A stretch of 37,563 nucleotides of DNA from Acetobacteraceae bacterium (GCA_019750465.1 JAIEOP010000235.1:1-37563); one strand, 5' to 3'; positions 14,703 through 22,461 are shown, counted from the stretch's first letter. The notes: generated from the sequence alone by a model not told the origin. Numbers and translations are program-made.

Positions 14703-16817
14703 ATGCCGATTCGTCGCAGCCATCAACCCGACCTGCTTTCGAGCGCGACAAGGCGTTCCTTCCGCAGCCATGCGGAATGGAAGGACTGGTTGAACACCTC
14801 CATTCCTCGCCCGTCCCTGTCGGAAGGCAGCCCCTTCGGGCTTGATCTATTTGCGGGGTGCGGCGGCCTTGGGCTTGGCTTCGAGGCCGCGGGCTTTCGG
14901 ACGCATGGCTTCGAGATGAAGGAAGCTGCGGCCCGGTCCTATGAGGCGAACCTCGCGGGCGGCTGCGATCAGGTCATGCTTGACCTTGGATTGCCGGAGG
15001 CGAACGGGCACGCCGTTGACCTGATCGTGGGCGGCCCGCCGTGCCAGCCATTCAGCCAAATCGGCTACCAGCGTGGCCAGCGTGATCCGAGAGACGGCTT
15101 CCCGATCTTCCTGGACGCGGTTGCACGGCTGCGGCCGAAGGTGGCGATCATCGAGAATGTCCGCGGCCTTCTTTTCCGGAACCGGGACTACCTAGGCAGG
15201 GTCGCGGATGAGCTAAAGCGGTTCGGCTATGAGGTGGACGCGCGCTTGCTCAACGCGCGCGACTACGGCGCGCCGCAGAACCGGGAGCGCGTTGTCATTG
15301 TGGCGCACCGCGGCGGATGGGAATGGCCTGATCCTGTCGTTGAGGAACCTGTCACCGCTGGCACGGCCATTGGAGACACGGCGCACACGATCCCCGATGA
15401 CGCGAAGTTCCTCACTGAATCCATGGACCGCTACATCGCCGAGTATGAGCGCAAGAGCCATTGTGTCACGCCACGCGATCTTCACCTGGACAAGCCCGCG
15501 CGCACTTTGACGTGCCGGAACCTGGGAGCGGCCACGGCGGATATGCAGCGCGTCCGACTGCCTGACGGGCGGCGCCGCATGCTGACGGTTCGAGAGGGCG
15601 CACGCCTTCAAGGTTTTCCCGATTGGTTCGAGTTCACCGGCAATCGGTATGAGCAAACCGAGCAGATCGGGAATGCCGTCTCTCCCCTCATGGCCTTGGC
15701 GCTTGGCCGGCAGGCGATGCGCGCTATGGAGACAACCACGGTGCCTAGACGCCCTCAACGACCCGCGGACGCGGCGCCTTCGCTCATCAACGAAAGCCCT
15801 GTCGAGGTGATGACGCGGCAGGCGCAAACGCTGTTGAAGGACGTTGGCGTTGACCTTCGCAGCATGACCGCGATGCACCAGAAGCGGACGCCTTGGGCGC
15901 TCCTTGCCGTTGCCCACTTGAAGCCCGGCGACCCTTGGAGCGCAGCGCGTTCATGGCTGGAAGACGGAACAACGAAGCCGCTCAGTCAGCGGCAGATACA
16001 GGTGTTCTGGAACCAGCATTACGGCACGAACTACGCCGATTCGTCGTATGATGACGTGAAGCGGCAGAACCTCATTCACCTCGAGGCGCACGGCCTGGTG
16101 GTCGCCAGCGCCAAAGACCCGAACGCGCCGATCAACGATCCGACCCGCGGCCATTCGCTCTCTTTGGAGGGCCTCGCGCTTATTCGCGCATACGGCACGC
16201 CGGAGTGGCCCGCGGCGCTCGCCCGGTATCGGGAACTTGTGCCCGATCTTGCCAAGGCGGCGGCCGAGCGCAGGCGGAAGAGCGCGGTAGAGATCACCTT
16301 GCCGGGCGGGATCACGCTCACCCTCTCACCTGGCCCTCACAACGACCTGCAACGCGCATGCGTCAACGGCTTTCTCGGCCGCTTCGCGCCAGATGCCGAA
16401 GTGCTCTACATCGCCGACGCGGCGAAGAAGAAGGGCGACGAAGGCGAGGCCCGGAAGTTCATTCATCACGCGAGGCTTCGCGAACTCAACGTGCCCGATT
16501 TCATCAAGGGCCAGAAGCTTGTTGACATCATCGCCTACTCGCCTTCGAAGAAGTGGCTCTTCCTCATCGAAGCCGCGCACTCATCGAACCCGCTTACGCC
16601 CGTGCGGCATCAAGTGCTGCGGCAGGCCATGAAGGACGTGAAGGCAGGGCGCGTCTATGTGACCGCCTTCCAGGGCAAGCGCGACTTCCGGAAGGAAGCG
16701 GCTGACATCTCGTGGGAAACGGAAGTCTGGATCGCCGATGATCCCGACCACCTCATTCACTTCAACGGCGACCGCTTCATGGGGCCGCATGAAGGCGAGG
16801 AAGGTGCCGGCAGCTAG
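14703..16817 (+). CDS. Fused C5-cytosine methyltransferase / BsuBI-PstI-type restriction endonuclease
   Basis: Predicted 704-aa single-chain restriction-modification protein. Residues about 48-340 are a C5 methyltransferase: motif I FGLDLFAGCGGLGLGF, motif IV GGPPCQPFSQ with catalytic Cys about 114, motif VI ENVRG (151), motif VIII QNRERV (192), a target-recognition region, then LTVREGARLQGFPD and QIGNAVSP. After a linker, residues about 364-540 match the helical N-terminal part of BsuBI/PstI enzymes. Residues about 542-695 match the catalytic part: SPGPHNDLQRACVNGF, LYIADAAKKKGDEG, KLVDIIAYSPSKKWLFLIEA (Asp about 608, Glu about 623), VYVTAF, ISWETEVWIADDPDHLIHFN, GDRFMGP. Known BsuBI/PstI systems use separate N6-adenine methyltransferases, so this pairing is odd. 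Start 14703 is uncertain; ATG 14691 is also in frame. The stop shares a CTAG with vsr. Confidence 0.88.
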   Translation: MPIRRSHQPDLLSSATRRSFRSHAEWKDWLNTSIPRPSLSEGSPFGLDLFAGCGGLGLGFEAAGFRTHGFEMKEAAARSYEANLAGGCDQVMLDLGLPEANGHAVDLIVGGPPCQPFSQIGYQRGQRDPRDGFPIFLDAVARLRPKVAIIENVRGLLFRNRDYLGRVADELKRFGYEVDARLLNARDYGAPQNRERVVIVAHRGGWEWPDPVVEEPVTAGTAIGDTAHTIPDDAKFLTESMDRYIAEYERKSHCVTPRDLHLDKPARTLTCRNLGAATADMQRVRLPDGRRRMLTVREGARLQGFPDWFEFTGNRYEQTEQIGNAVSPLMALALGRQAMRAMETTTVPRRPQRPADAAPSLINESPVEVMTRQAQTLLKDVGVDLRSMTAMHQKRTPWALLAVAHLKPGDPWSAARSWLEDGTTKPLSQRQIQVFWNQHYGTNYADSSYDDVKRQNLIHLEAHGLVVASAKDPNAPINDPTRGHSLSLEGLALIRAYGTPEWPAALARYRELVPDLAKAAAERRRKSAVEITLPGGITLTLSPGPHNDLQRACVNGFLGRFAPDAEVLYIADAAKKKGDEGEARKFIHHARLRELNVPDFIKGQKLVDIIAYSPSKKWLFLIEAAHSSNPLTPVRHQVLRQAMKDVKAGRVYVTAFQGKRDFRKEAADISWETEVWIADDPDHLIHFNGDRFMGPHEGEEGAGS

Positions 16818-17230
16818 CCGCTTGGAAGCAGGCGTTGCAGGCGCCTTGCGACCGCACCGGCATCGCGCCGCACTTGGCATTCCCACACGACGATGACGCC
16901 CCATCCAAGGCGGCGCAGTTCACGTTGAGTGCGTTCGTCGCGTGCCACGTTTGCGGCCAGTTTCGGCAACCAATACGAAGCCCTTGAAGCCGGCCGCGGT
17001 GCGTGCACGCAGCCCTTATGCTGGTGCCAGAAGCAGCCGTGCACGAAGACCGCCTTACCGTGGCGCGGGAGCACAATGTCAGGGCTGCCCGGAAGGTCGC
17101 TCCGATGCAGGCGGAAGCGGTAGCCCATGGCGTGCAACATGCGCCGGACGGCAAGCTCCGGCGCCGTGTCCTTGCCGCGGATCGCAGCCATGTTGCGGCT
17201 GCGCGCTTCGGGCGTGAGGCGGTCAACCAT
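16814..17230 (-). CDS. vsr: Very short patch repair endonuclease
   Basis: Predicted 138-aa Vsr nuclease, which nicks T:G mismatches that arise when 5-methylcytosine deaminates in a methyltransferase's site. Family motifs are intact: RSRNMAAIRGKDTAPE, YRFRLHRSDLPGSPDIVLP (catalytic Asp in PDIV), VFVHGCFWHQHKGC and VIVVWECQ. Length is normal. It converges on the methyltransferase-endonuclease gene, and the two stop codons share one CTAG (16814-16817). Its presence supports a true 5-methylcytosine product. It is the last gene of a minus-strand group with the two small genes upstream, 18 bases after the nearest. Confidence 0.92.
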   Translation of the reverse strand: MVDRLTPEARSRNMAAIRGKDTAPELAVRRMLHAMGYRFRLHRSDLPGSPDIVLPRHGKAVFVHGCFWHQHKGCVHAPRPASRASYWLPKLAANVARDERTQRELRRLGWGVIVVWECQVRRDAGAVARRLQRLLPSG

Positions 17231-17248
17231 GCCGCCGCGGCGGGACGC

Positions 17249-17542
17249 CTAGCTCGCGACGCTCGCCAGCGTCGCCTTACGCTTCGCCTCGAACTCGGCG
17301 GCGGCTTCCTCGAACGCGCGGGCAGGGTTCGCCAGCGGCCGGACCATCATGAGGGACGGCTTGCGCCGGACGTAGTAGCCGCCCTTCATCACGGCCAGCC
17401 ATCCCGCCAAGCCCTGCGCCGCAAGGCCGCGCTCGGCCTGTTCCACCTCTTCGGGCGAGGGGTCGCTGTGCCGCCCCATGGTGACGTGGCGGCCGTCCGT
17501 GCCGAGCACGATCCAGCGGGTTTCGAGCGCGGCGCGTTCCAT
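17249..17542 (-). CDS. Small hypothetical protein upstream of vsr
   Basis: Predicted 97-aa protein with LETRWIVLGTDGRHVTMGRH, a segment spaced by acidic residues (DPSPEEVEQAERGLAAQGL) and GWLAVMKGGYYVRRKPSLMM, then a helical tail (FEEAAAEFEAKRKATL). I recall similar small proteins in mobile regions of Acetobacteraceae, without a function. It starts one base after the stop of the gene at 17544-17771 (TGA-C-ATG) and ends 18 bases before vsr, so the three likely form one transcript. Confidence 0.75.
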   Translation of the reverse strand: MERAALETRWIVLGTDGRHVTMGRHSDPSPEEVEQAERGLAAQGLAGWLAVMKGGYYVRRKPSLMMVRPLANPARAFEEAAAEFEAKRKATLASVAS

Positions 17543-17543
17543 G

Positions 17544-17771
17544 TCAGGCGGCCAGCGCGGCGGCGACCGCAGCGTTGCGCTCGCGCTGGTCTTCGTTCGC
17601 CAGTTCCACCCACTCGCGGGCGACGGCTTCGTAGTCAGCCGGCCAATGGGGATCGCAGCCGCTTCGCTGCCACGCCTTTGTCATGGGGTTCCACACCTCT
17701 GCCGACCATCCGCCGATCACGGCGGGCTGGTAGAGACGGTGTTGCCAGTTCATCGGTTCGGCGGTGCTCAT
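17544..17771 (-). CDS. Small 'EVWNPMTKAW' protein, unknown
   Basis: Predicted 75-aa protein starting at ATG 17771. N-terminal MNWQHRLYQPAVIGGW and EVWNPMTKAW, then YEAVAREWVELANEDQRERN and an Ala-rich end. The broken gene at 232-452 is a paralogue with the same two blocks, so this is a real, recurrent small family. No catalytic motif. TAGAAT ends seven bases upstream of the ATG, which may indicate a leaderless transcript for this gene, its neighbour and vsr. Confidence 0.75.
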   Translation of the reverse strand: MSTAEPMNWQHRLYQPAVIGGWSAEVWNPMTKAWQRSGCDPHWPADYEAVAREWVELANEDQRERNAAVAAALAA

Positions 17772-17941
17772 GACGTGGATTCTAGCCAGGTCGGAATCCG
17801 AGATCGAGGGGAGATTTCGGCACGATACCGCGCCGCGTGGACAGCGTGCTAAGATAGGGTTCCAGGGGCGCCCGTCCAGGCAGCCCGCCGCCGCGCCATG
17901 TGTCCGCCATGTCACGCCCGCCGAGCGATCTACAGCGGCCG

Positions 17942-17983
17942 TTCCCCACATGCCGGCAGAAGTGTGGGGAGGATTGTGGGGAC
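17942..17983. promoter_or_regulatory. Right cluster of TGTGGGGA motifs, probable integrase arm sites
   Basis: TGTGGGGAG at 17963-17971 and TGTGGGGAC at 17975-17983 are direct repeats exactly 12 bp apart, with an inverted TTCCCCACA at 17942-17950. This copies the arrangement beside the left att repeat (inverted copy plus a direct pair 12 bp apart). The cluster lies 57 bases inside the right att repeat. Confidence 0.6.
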
Positions 17984-18039
17984 GATCACCGTCCCCCTCG
18001 CCGAAAATCTAGCAAAATCAGATACTTGGAAGGGATAAG

Positions 18040-18057
18040 TGGCGGAGGGGATGGGAT
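18040..18057 (+). repeat. Right attachment-site repeat (tRNA-Ser 3' end)
   Basis: TGGCGGAGGGGATGGGAT, identical to 4804-4821. On the minus strand it is the last 18 bases of the tRNA-Ser gene including the CCA. The element lies to the left, so the intact tRNA is kept on the right side. Confidence 0.85.
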
Positions 18058-18132
18058 TCGAACCCACGATAGAGGTTGACCCCCTATAACGGTTTAGCAA
18101 ACCGTCGCCTTCAGCCACTCGGCCACCCCTCC
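18040..18132 (-). tRNA. tRNA-Ser (anticodon GCU)
   Basis: Read on the minus strand, GGAGGGG (18132-18126) pairs with CCCCTCC near the 3' end, followed by discriminator G and an encoded CCA. The D arm begins TGGCCGAGTGG and the T arm contains GGTTCGAATCC. The anticodon loop TTTGCTAAA places anticodon GCT at 18098-18096. A long variable arm makes the gene 93 bases, as expected for serine tRNA. Its 3' end is the integration target of the element. Confidence 0.97.
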
Positions 18133-18236
18133 GCAGGCGTGGCAGGCCCACGACGTATGCCCCCCCTTCGAATACAGGGGCGCCGCGCGGGCGTCAAACC
18201 TTCGGCGTCAACCCTCGGCGCCGGTCCGCGCCTGCG

Positions 18237-18866
18237 TCACGACAACGCCACTTCGAAGCCGCGCTGCGTCGCCGGCCGCGCCATCATTGCCGCGTACCAG
18301 CGCCGGACATTCGGGACCTCCGCCAGATCCACCCTGTGCCGCTCATGCCGCCAGGCCCAGCCGAGGATGGCGAAGTCGGCCACGCTCGGTTCGCCCGCCG
18401 TCGCCACGAAGTCCCGCCCGGCCAACCGCCGGTCCAGCACGCCGTAGAGCCGCCTGGTCTCCTCGCCGTAGCGCTTCAGGCCATACTCCTTCGCCGGCCC
18501 GTCGGGCTGCATCAGGAAGTGGTGCACTTGCCCCGGCATCGGGCCGAAGCCGCCCATCTGCCACATCAGCCATTCATAGACTTCCACCCGCGCGCGGAGA
18601 TCCTTGGGCAGGAACCTGCCCGTCTTCTCGCCGAGGTAGAGCAGGATCGCCCCGCTTTCGAAGACGGTGATCGTCCGGCCGCCCGGCCCGTCCGGATCGA
18701 TGATCGCGGGGATGCGGTTGTTCGGGCTGAAGGACAGGAAGTGCGGATCGAACTGCCCGCCCTTCGAGATGTCGACCGGCTTCACGGCGTAGGGCAGCCC
18801 CATCTCCTCCAGCGCCGCGCTGATCTTGCGCCCGTTCGGCGTGTTCCAGGTGTAGAACTCGATCAT
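18237..18866 (-). CDS. Glutathione S-transferase family protein
   Basis: Predicted 209-aa cytosolic thioltransferase-type enzyme. The N-terminal thioredoxin-like domain opens MIEFYTWNTPNGRKISAALE and carries NNRIPAIIDPDG (cis-Pro region) and VFESGAILLYLGEK, the glutathione gamma-glutamyl contact ES. The C-terminal helical domain has the N-cap motif SVADFAILGW. The 'TPNG' opening fits the Nu-class/YfcG-YghU type, some of which are disulfide reductases. Start 18866 is chosen for GGAG nine bases upstream; an ATG at 18881 is also in frame. It stands alone next to the tRNA. Substrate unknown. Confidence 0.88.
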   Translation of the reverse strand: MIEFYTWNTPNGRKISAALEEMGLPYAVKPVDISKGGQFDPHFLSFSPNNRIPAIIDPDGPGGRTITVFESGAILLYLGEKTGRFLPKDLRARVEVYEWLMWQMGGFGPMPGQVHHFLMQPDGPAKEYGLKRYGEETRRLYGVLDRRLAGRDFVATAGEPSVADFAILGWAWRHERHRVDLAEVPNVRRWYAAMMARPATQRGFEVALS

Positions 18867-19121
18867 CGCGGTCTCCGGCATCGGCGGCGGGAAGGGCTGC
18901 GCCAGCCTAACGGAACCCCGGAGGTGTGACGAGGGCAGGCCCAGGCAGCGCATGCACGTCGCAAAGCGTGGCGTGGCGCGCGAGTCACGCTTCGCATCCG
19001 CAAGGAACCCGACGTCCCGAAACGCCTTCACAGCGCGCAACGTGCGGCGCAGGATCGACCTGCATCCCTGCCCAGGGGACCGGGGGCGTCCCCGGGGGGC
19101 AGGACCGGATTGGGGGAGTTC

Positions 19122-19397
19122 ATGAGTCTTGCAGGCAAGGCGCCGCCACGGCGCCGTTCGGTTGGTCTGGCCTACGCGTTATGCCTGGTTGGCGGCGTCT
19201 TCGGGCTGCATCGCTTCTATCTCGGCAAGGATGGTCCGGCCGCCTGCATGGCGGCGATCACCCTGCTGTCGCTGCCGCTGGTCGGCAGCGGGCTTGGGCT
19301 GCTGGGCTTCGTCGTGTCGGGCACCTGGGCGCTCAGCGACCTCGTGCTGATCCCGACCATGGCGCGCGAGGCAAACGAGGCCGTCGCCTTCGCCTGA
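19122..19397 (+). CDS. TM2-domain membrane protein
   Basis: Predicted 91-aa inner-membrane protein. After a basic N-terminus (KAPPRRRSVG) come two hydrophobic helices. The first contains GLHRFYLGK, the hallmark of the TM2 domain (G-x-HRFYLG); the second runs TLLSLPLVGSGLGLLGF and ends near WALSDLVLIP. The start ATG 19122 follows GGGGGAG. TM2 proteins are widespread and mostly uncharacterised. No operon partner is evident. Confidence 0.85.
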   Translation: MSLAGKAPPRRRSVGLAYALCLVGGVFGLHRFYLGKDGPAACMAAITLLSLPLVGSGLGLLGFVVSGTWALSDLVLIPTMAREANEAVAFA

Positions 19398-19506
19398 ACC
19401 ACGCCCGGCGCGTCCCCGCGGGCGACGCGTGCGCGACCTCCTGTTGGCACTTCGGTAATCCGGTGCCGCCGAGACTGCGCGCCGACACCGGAGCCGAGCC
19501 CTTGGA

Positions 19507-20112
19507 ATGAGCGCCATCATCGAAGCGGCCGCGCCACTGGCCGTCGCCATGACGGCGGCGGAGCGCACCCTGTTGCGGGCCGCCGCCGAGGATCGGTCGG
19601 CCGGCCTGGAATTCGGCTGCGGTGGCAGCACCGCCCTGCTTGTCGAGGCCGGCATCGTGCGCCTCACTTCCGTCGATTCGGATGCCGCCTGGCTGGCCCG
19701 CGTCGCCGAGGATCCGGGCTGCGCGACCGCCCGCGCCGCCGGACGCCTGAACCTGCTGCATGCCGATATCGGACCGACGGGCGACTGGGGCTGGCCGGTT
19801 GACGCCCGCGCGCTGCCGCAGTGGCCGGCCTATTGGCGCGACCCCTGGGAGCAGGCCGGCAGCCCCGATTTCGTGCTGGTCGATGGCCGCTTCCGCGTCG
19901 CCTGCGCGCTGGCCGCCGTGCCGCGGCTGGCGCCTGGCGGGCACTTGCTGATCCACGACTTCTGGTCCCGCATTGCCTACCGCGGGCCGGTGCTCCGGCA
20001 TTTCAGCCTGATCGGCAGCGCCGGCAGCCTCGCCCTGCTGCAGCCGCGCGCACCGTTCGATGCCGCGATGCTGGCCGTCGACCTTGTCGCCCACGCCTTC
20101 GATCCGCGGTAG
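19507..20112 (+). CDS. SAM-dependent methyltransferase-like protein
   Basis: Predicted 201-aa Rossmann-type protein. LEFGCGGSTALLVEAG (about 35-50) resembles the glycine-rich motif I of class I methyltransferases, SVDSD (about 57) fits motif II with its acidic residue, and FVLVDGRFRVACAL with LAPGGHLLIHDFW fit post-motif strands. The same layout occurs in methyltransferases acting on small molecules or glycans; the substrate cannot be told. The gene converges on comEC with nine bases between the stop codons. Confidence 0.7.
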   Translation: MSAIIEAAAPLAVAMTAAERTLLRAAAEDRSAGLEFGCGGSTALLVEAGIVRLTSVDSDAAWLARVAEDPGCATARAAGRLNLLHADIGPTGDWGWPVDARALPQWPAYWRDPWEQAGSPDFVLVDGRFRVACALAAVPRLAPGGHLLIHDFWSRIAYRGPVLRHFSLIGSAGSLALLQPRAPFDAAMLAVDLVAHAFDPR

Positions 20113-20121
20113 CAGGAGGTC

Positions 20122-22287
20122 CTACTCGGTCGCGGCTGGCGGCTCGCGCGCAGCGCGTGGTGTCGGCAGGGGCGGGACCCAGGGCCGGCTGCCGCGCTCG
20201 CCCCTGTCATGCACGATCCGCACGCCGTCCGGGTCGATCCACACCGCGTGCGCGCCATTGCGCCAGACCGCGAAGCGGTCGATCACCGCTGCGGCGCAGC
20301 GCCCGCGCACCGGCTCGGCCGAGACCACCAGCGCGGCTTCGGCACAGGCGGCGCGCGGCGCCTCGCCGCGCAGCAGCACGACCGGCGGCGCTGCCCCCGA
20401 GATCCGCAGCCAGCAGGCGCCGGGCGAGCAGTCCACCCGTCCATCCGCCGCGTCCCCCGCACGCGGCCAGGGCTGGGTCGCCGGATCCTCCCACAATCGA
20501 ATCCAGGCGTCCCGCGCCAAGCCGGAGGCGCCGCTGAGGCGCTGCAGGAAGACGGCGCCCTCCACCCGCGCCGCGATCAGCCGCGCATCGGCCGAAATCA
20601 GCAGGTCCGGCGGCCGGTGCAGCAGGATGCCGCCCAGCATGCCGCCGGCCAGCACCGGCACGCCGGCCCAACGCCAGTGGCTGCCGCGCAGCAGGCCGAG
20701 CCACACCATGCCCGCCGTTGTCACCGCCAGCGCCCAGCCGGGGATCGGCGCCAGCGCCAGCGCCGCCCCCGGCCAGGCGGCCACGTGGTGCGCCACCGCC
20801 AGGGTTGCCGCGATCCCCCAGCCCATCGCCTGCGACGGCCAGCCCTCCAGCCCGAGCGGCATCGCCAGCGCCGCCAGCATCCCGGCGGGCATGACCAGGA
20901 AGGAGGTGATCGGCACGGCCACGGCATTGGCGACCACGCCATAGAGTTGCAGCCGTCCGAAATGGTGCAGGCCGAAGGGCGTCGTCGCCGCGCCCGCCAG
21001 GATCGAGGTCACCACCACCCCGCCCAGCATCAGCAGCACGCGCCCCCACCAGCGCCGCCGCCCACGCCAGGCGGCGATGCGTGGACGAAGCGCCTCCCAC
21101 CCCGCGATCAGGGCAAGCACGGCGGCGAAGCTCATCTGCAGGCTTGGCCCCAGCAACGCCACAGGCTCGATGACCAGGACGATCGCCAGGGCCAGGGCCC
21201 AGGCGCGGATCGTCAGCGCCCGCCGGCCGGCCAGCAGCGCCAGGGTCGCCAGGCATGCCATGGCGAAGCTGCGCAGCATCGGCACCTGCGCGCCGGTCAG
21301 CATCATGTAGAATCCGCCCGCGCCCAGCGCGAGCAGCGCCGCGATCGCCTTCGCCGGCAGCCGCAGCGCCAGCCACGGCACCGCCGCAAGCAGCAGCCGC
21401 ACGGTGCCGAACGTCAGCCCCATGACGATCGCGATGTGCATCCCCGAGACGGACAGGATATGCGCGAGCCCCGAATCCCGCATCGCGGCGAGATCGGACG
21501 CCGGGATGGCGCTCTGCCCGCCGACCAGCAGGGCAACGGCGATCGCGCCCTCCGGCCCGGGCAAGGCGGCGAGCACCCGGCGCTCGATGGCGGTGCGCAG
21601 GGCCGACAGCGCCGGACGGTCCGCCCCGGACAGGGCAGGCTCCACCTGTGCGGGCCCGATGGCGAAGCCGCTGCCGGCCATGCCGGAAAACCACGCCGCG
21701 CGCTGGAAATCCCAGGCACCGGGATAGGCGGGTGGCGCCGGCGGGCGGACCAGGGCGCGGACGGCGATCCGGTCACCGGGCTGCGGCCGGGCGGCATCCT
21801 CGTTGCGCAGGCGCACGCGGAGCCGCCGCTCCAGCGCCGCACCACCGTCGAGGGAGGGAGCCTCCAGCGTGACGCGCCGCCCCTCGGGCAGGACATGGAC
21901 CTGCCGGACCATGCCGGAGATCACCGTCGCGCCGCGCGGCAGCTCCGGCATCGGCGGCCGCATCGCCGTGTGCCACATCGCGATCCCGGCACCCAGCACG
22001 GCAGCGGCCGGCAGGGCGGCGAGCCAGGCGGCCATCGGGTGGCGCCGCGCCAGCAACAGCGCCGGCAGCGGCGCAGCCAGGGCAAGCCAGCGCCACGCAG
22101 CGCCGGGTTCGTCGGACAGGGCGAAGTAGCCGGCAATACCGACGGCCATGGCGACGGCCAGCCAGGGCGCCAGCCGTCCCCGCGCAGCGACGTAGGCGGC
22201 CGCGGCCCAGGCACGGCCCGGTTGCAGCAGCGGCGTCGAGGCAAGCCCGGACGTCGTGGCGGCGGGAAGGCTTGCGGCCCCTGACAT
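20122..22287 (-). CDS. comEC: ComEC/Rec2 DNA-uptake channel protein
   Basis: Predicted 721-aa inner-membrane protein for passage of transforming DNA. The N-terminal DUF4131-like region has membrane helices and an OB-like segment (RQVHVLPEGRRVTLEAPSLD). The Competence domain core follows: LLVGGQSAIPASDLAAMRDS then GLAHILSVSGMHIAIVMGLT, with many further helices. The last ~150 residues are soluble but I see no HxHxDH metallo-beta-lactamase motif, so the nuclease-like domain is absent or degenerate, as in many alphaproteobacteria. It diverges from gltX over a 174-base gap. Start 22287 has only a weak ribosome site. Confidence 0.88.
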   Translation of the reverse strand: MSGAASLPAATTSGLASTPLLQPGRAWAAAAYVAARGRLAPWLAVAMAVGIAGYFALSDEPGAAWRWLALAAPLPALLLARRHPMAAWLAALPAAAVLGAGIAMWHTAMRPPMPELPRGATVISGMVRQVHVLPEGRRVTLEAPSLDGGAALERRLRVRLRNEDAARPQPGDRIAVRALVRPPAPPAYPGAWDFQRAAWFSGMAGSGFAIGPAQVEPALSGADRPALSALRTAIERRVLAALPGPEGAIAVALLVGGQSAIPASDLAAMRDSGLAHILSVSGMHIAIVMGLTFGTVRLLLAAVPWLALRLPAKAIAALLALGAGGFYMMLTGAQVPMLRSFAMACLATLALLAGRRALTIRAWALALAIVLVIEPVALLGPSLQMSFAAVLALIAGWEALRPRIAAWRGRRRWWGRVLLMLGGVVVTSILAGAATTPFGLHHFGRLQLYGVVANAVAVPITSFLVMPAGMLAALAMPLGLEGWPSQAMGWGIAATLAVAHHVAAWPGAALALAPIPGWALAVTTAGMVWLGLLRGSHWRWAGVPVLAGGMLGGILLHRPPDLLISADARLIAARVEGAVFLQRLSGASGLARDAWIRLWEDPATQPWPRAGDAADGRVDCSPGACWLRISGAAPPVVLLRGEAPRAACAEAALVVSAEPVRGRCAAAVIDRFAVWRNGAHAVWIDPDGVRIVHDRGERGSRPWVPPLPTPRAAREPPAATE

Positions 22288-22461
22288 GAGGAAATCATTG
22301 GCCCGACTCGGCGGCCCGACAAGGCATTCCGCAAAGAAAACGGTCCGGTCGGCAATTTCCGGGGAAGGACGCGGCCTCGGCCCCATCGGTGCGGCTGCCC
22401 TTGACCGCGGCGCTCGGCCCCACCCCATACATCGGCAAAGATTATCGGCGAGGACCACCCG

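Larger units (their letters stand above)
4804..18057. mobile_element. Integrated ~13.2-kb element in tRNA-Ser(GCU)
   Basis: The two boundaries are an 18-bp direct repeat, TGGCGGAGGGGATGGGAT, at 4804-4821 and 18040-18057. The right copy is the 3' end of an intact tRNA-Ser gene, including its encoded CCA. A tyrosine integrase begins 160 bases inside the left copy. Cargo: excisionase-like protein, PrimPol-D5 helicase, a run of unknown genes, a methyltransferase-endonuclease fusion, and vsr with two small genes. No virion structural genes, relaxase or conjugation genes were recognised. The best description is a satellite-like or other non-conjugative integrative element; mobility is inferred, not shown. 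Confidence 0.85.

Noticed and set aside
20209-22284. 691-codon plus-strand open frame opposite comEC
   Set aside because: Arg/Gln/Pro/His-rich low-complexity translation; it mirrors the minus-strand comEC, which has full family motifs.
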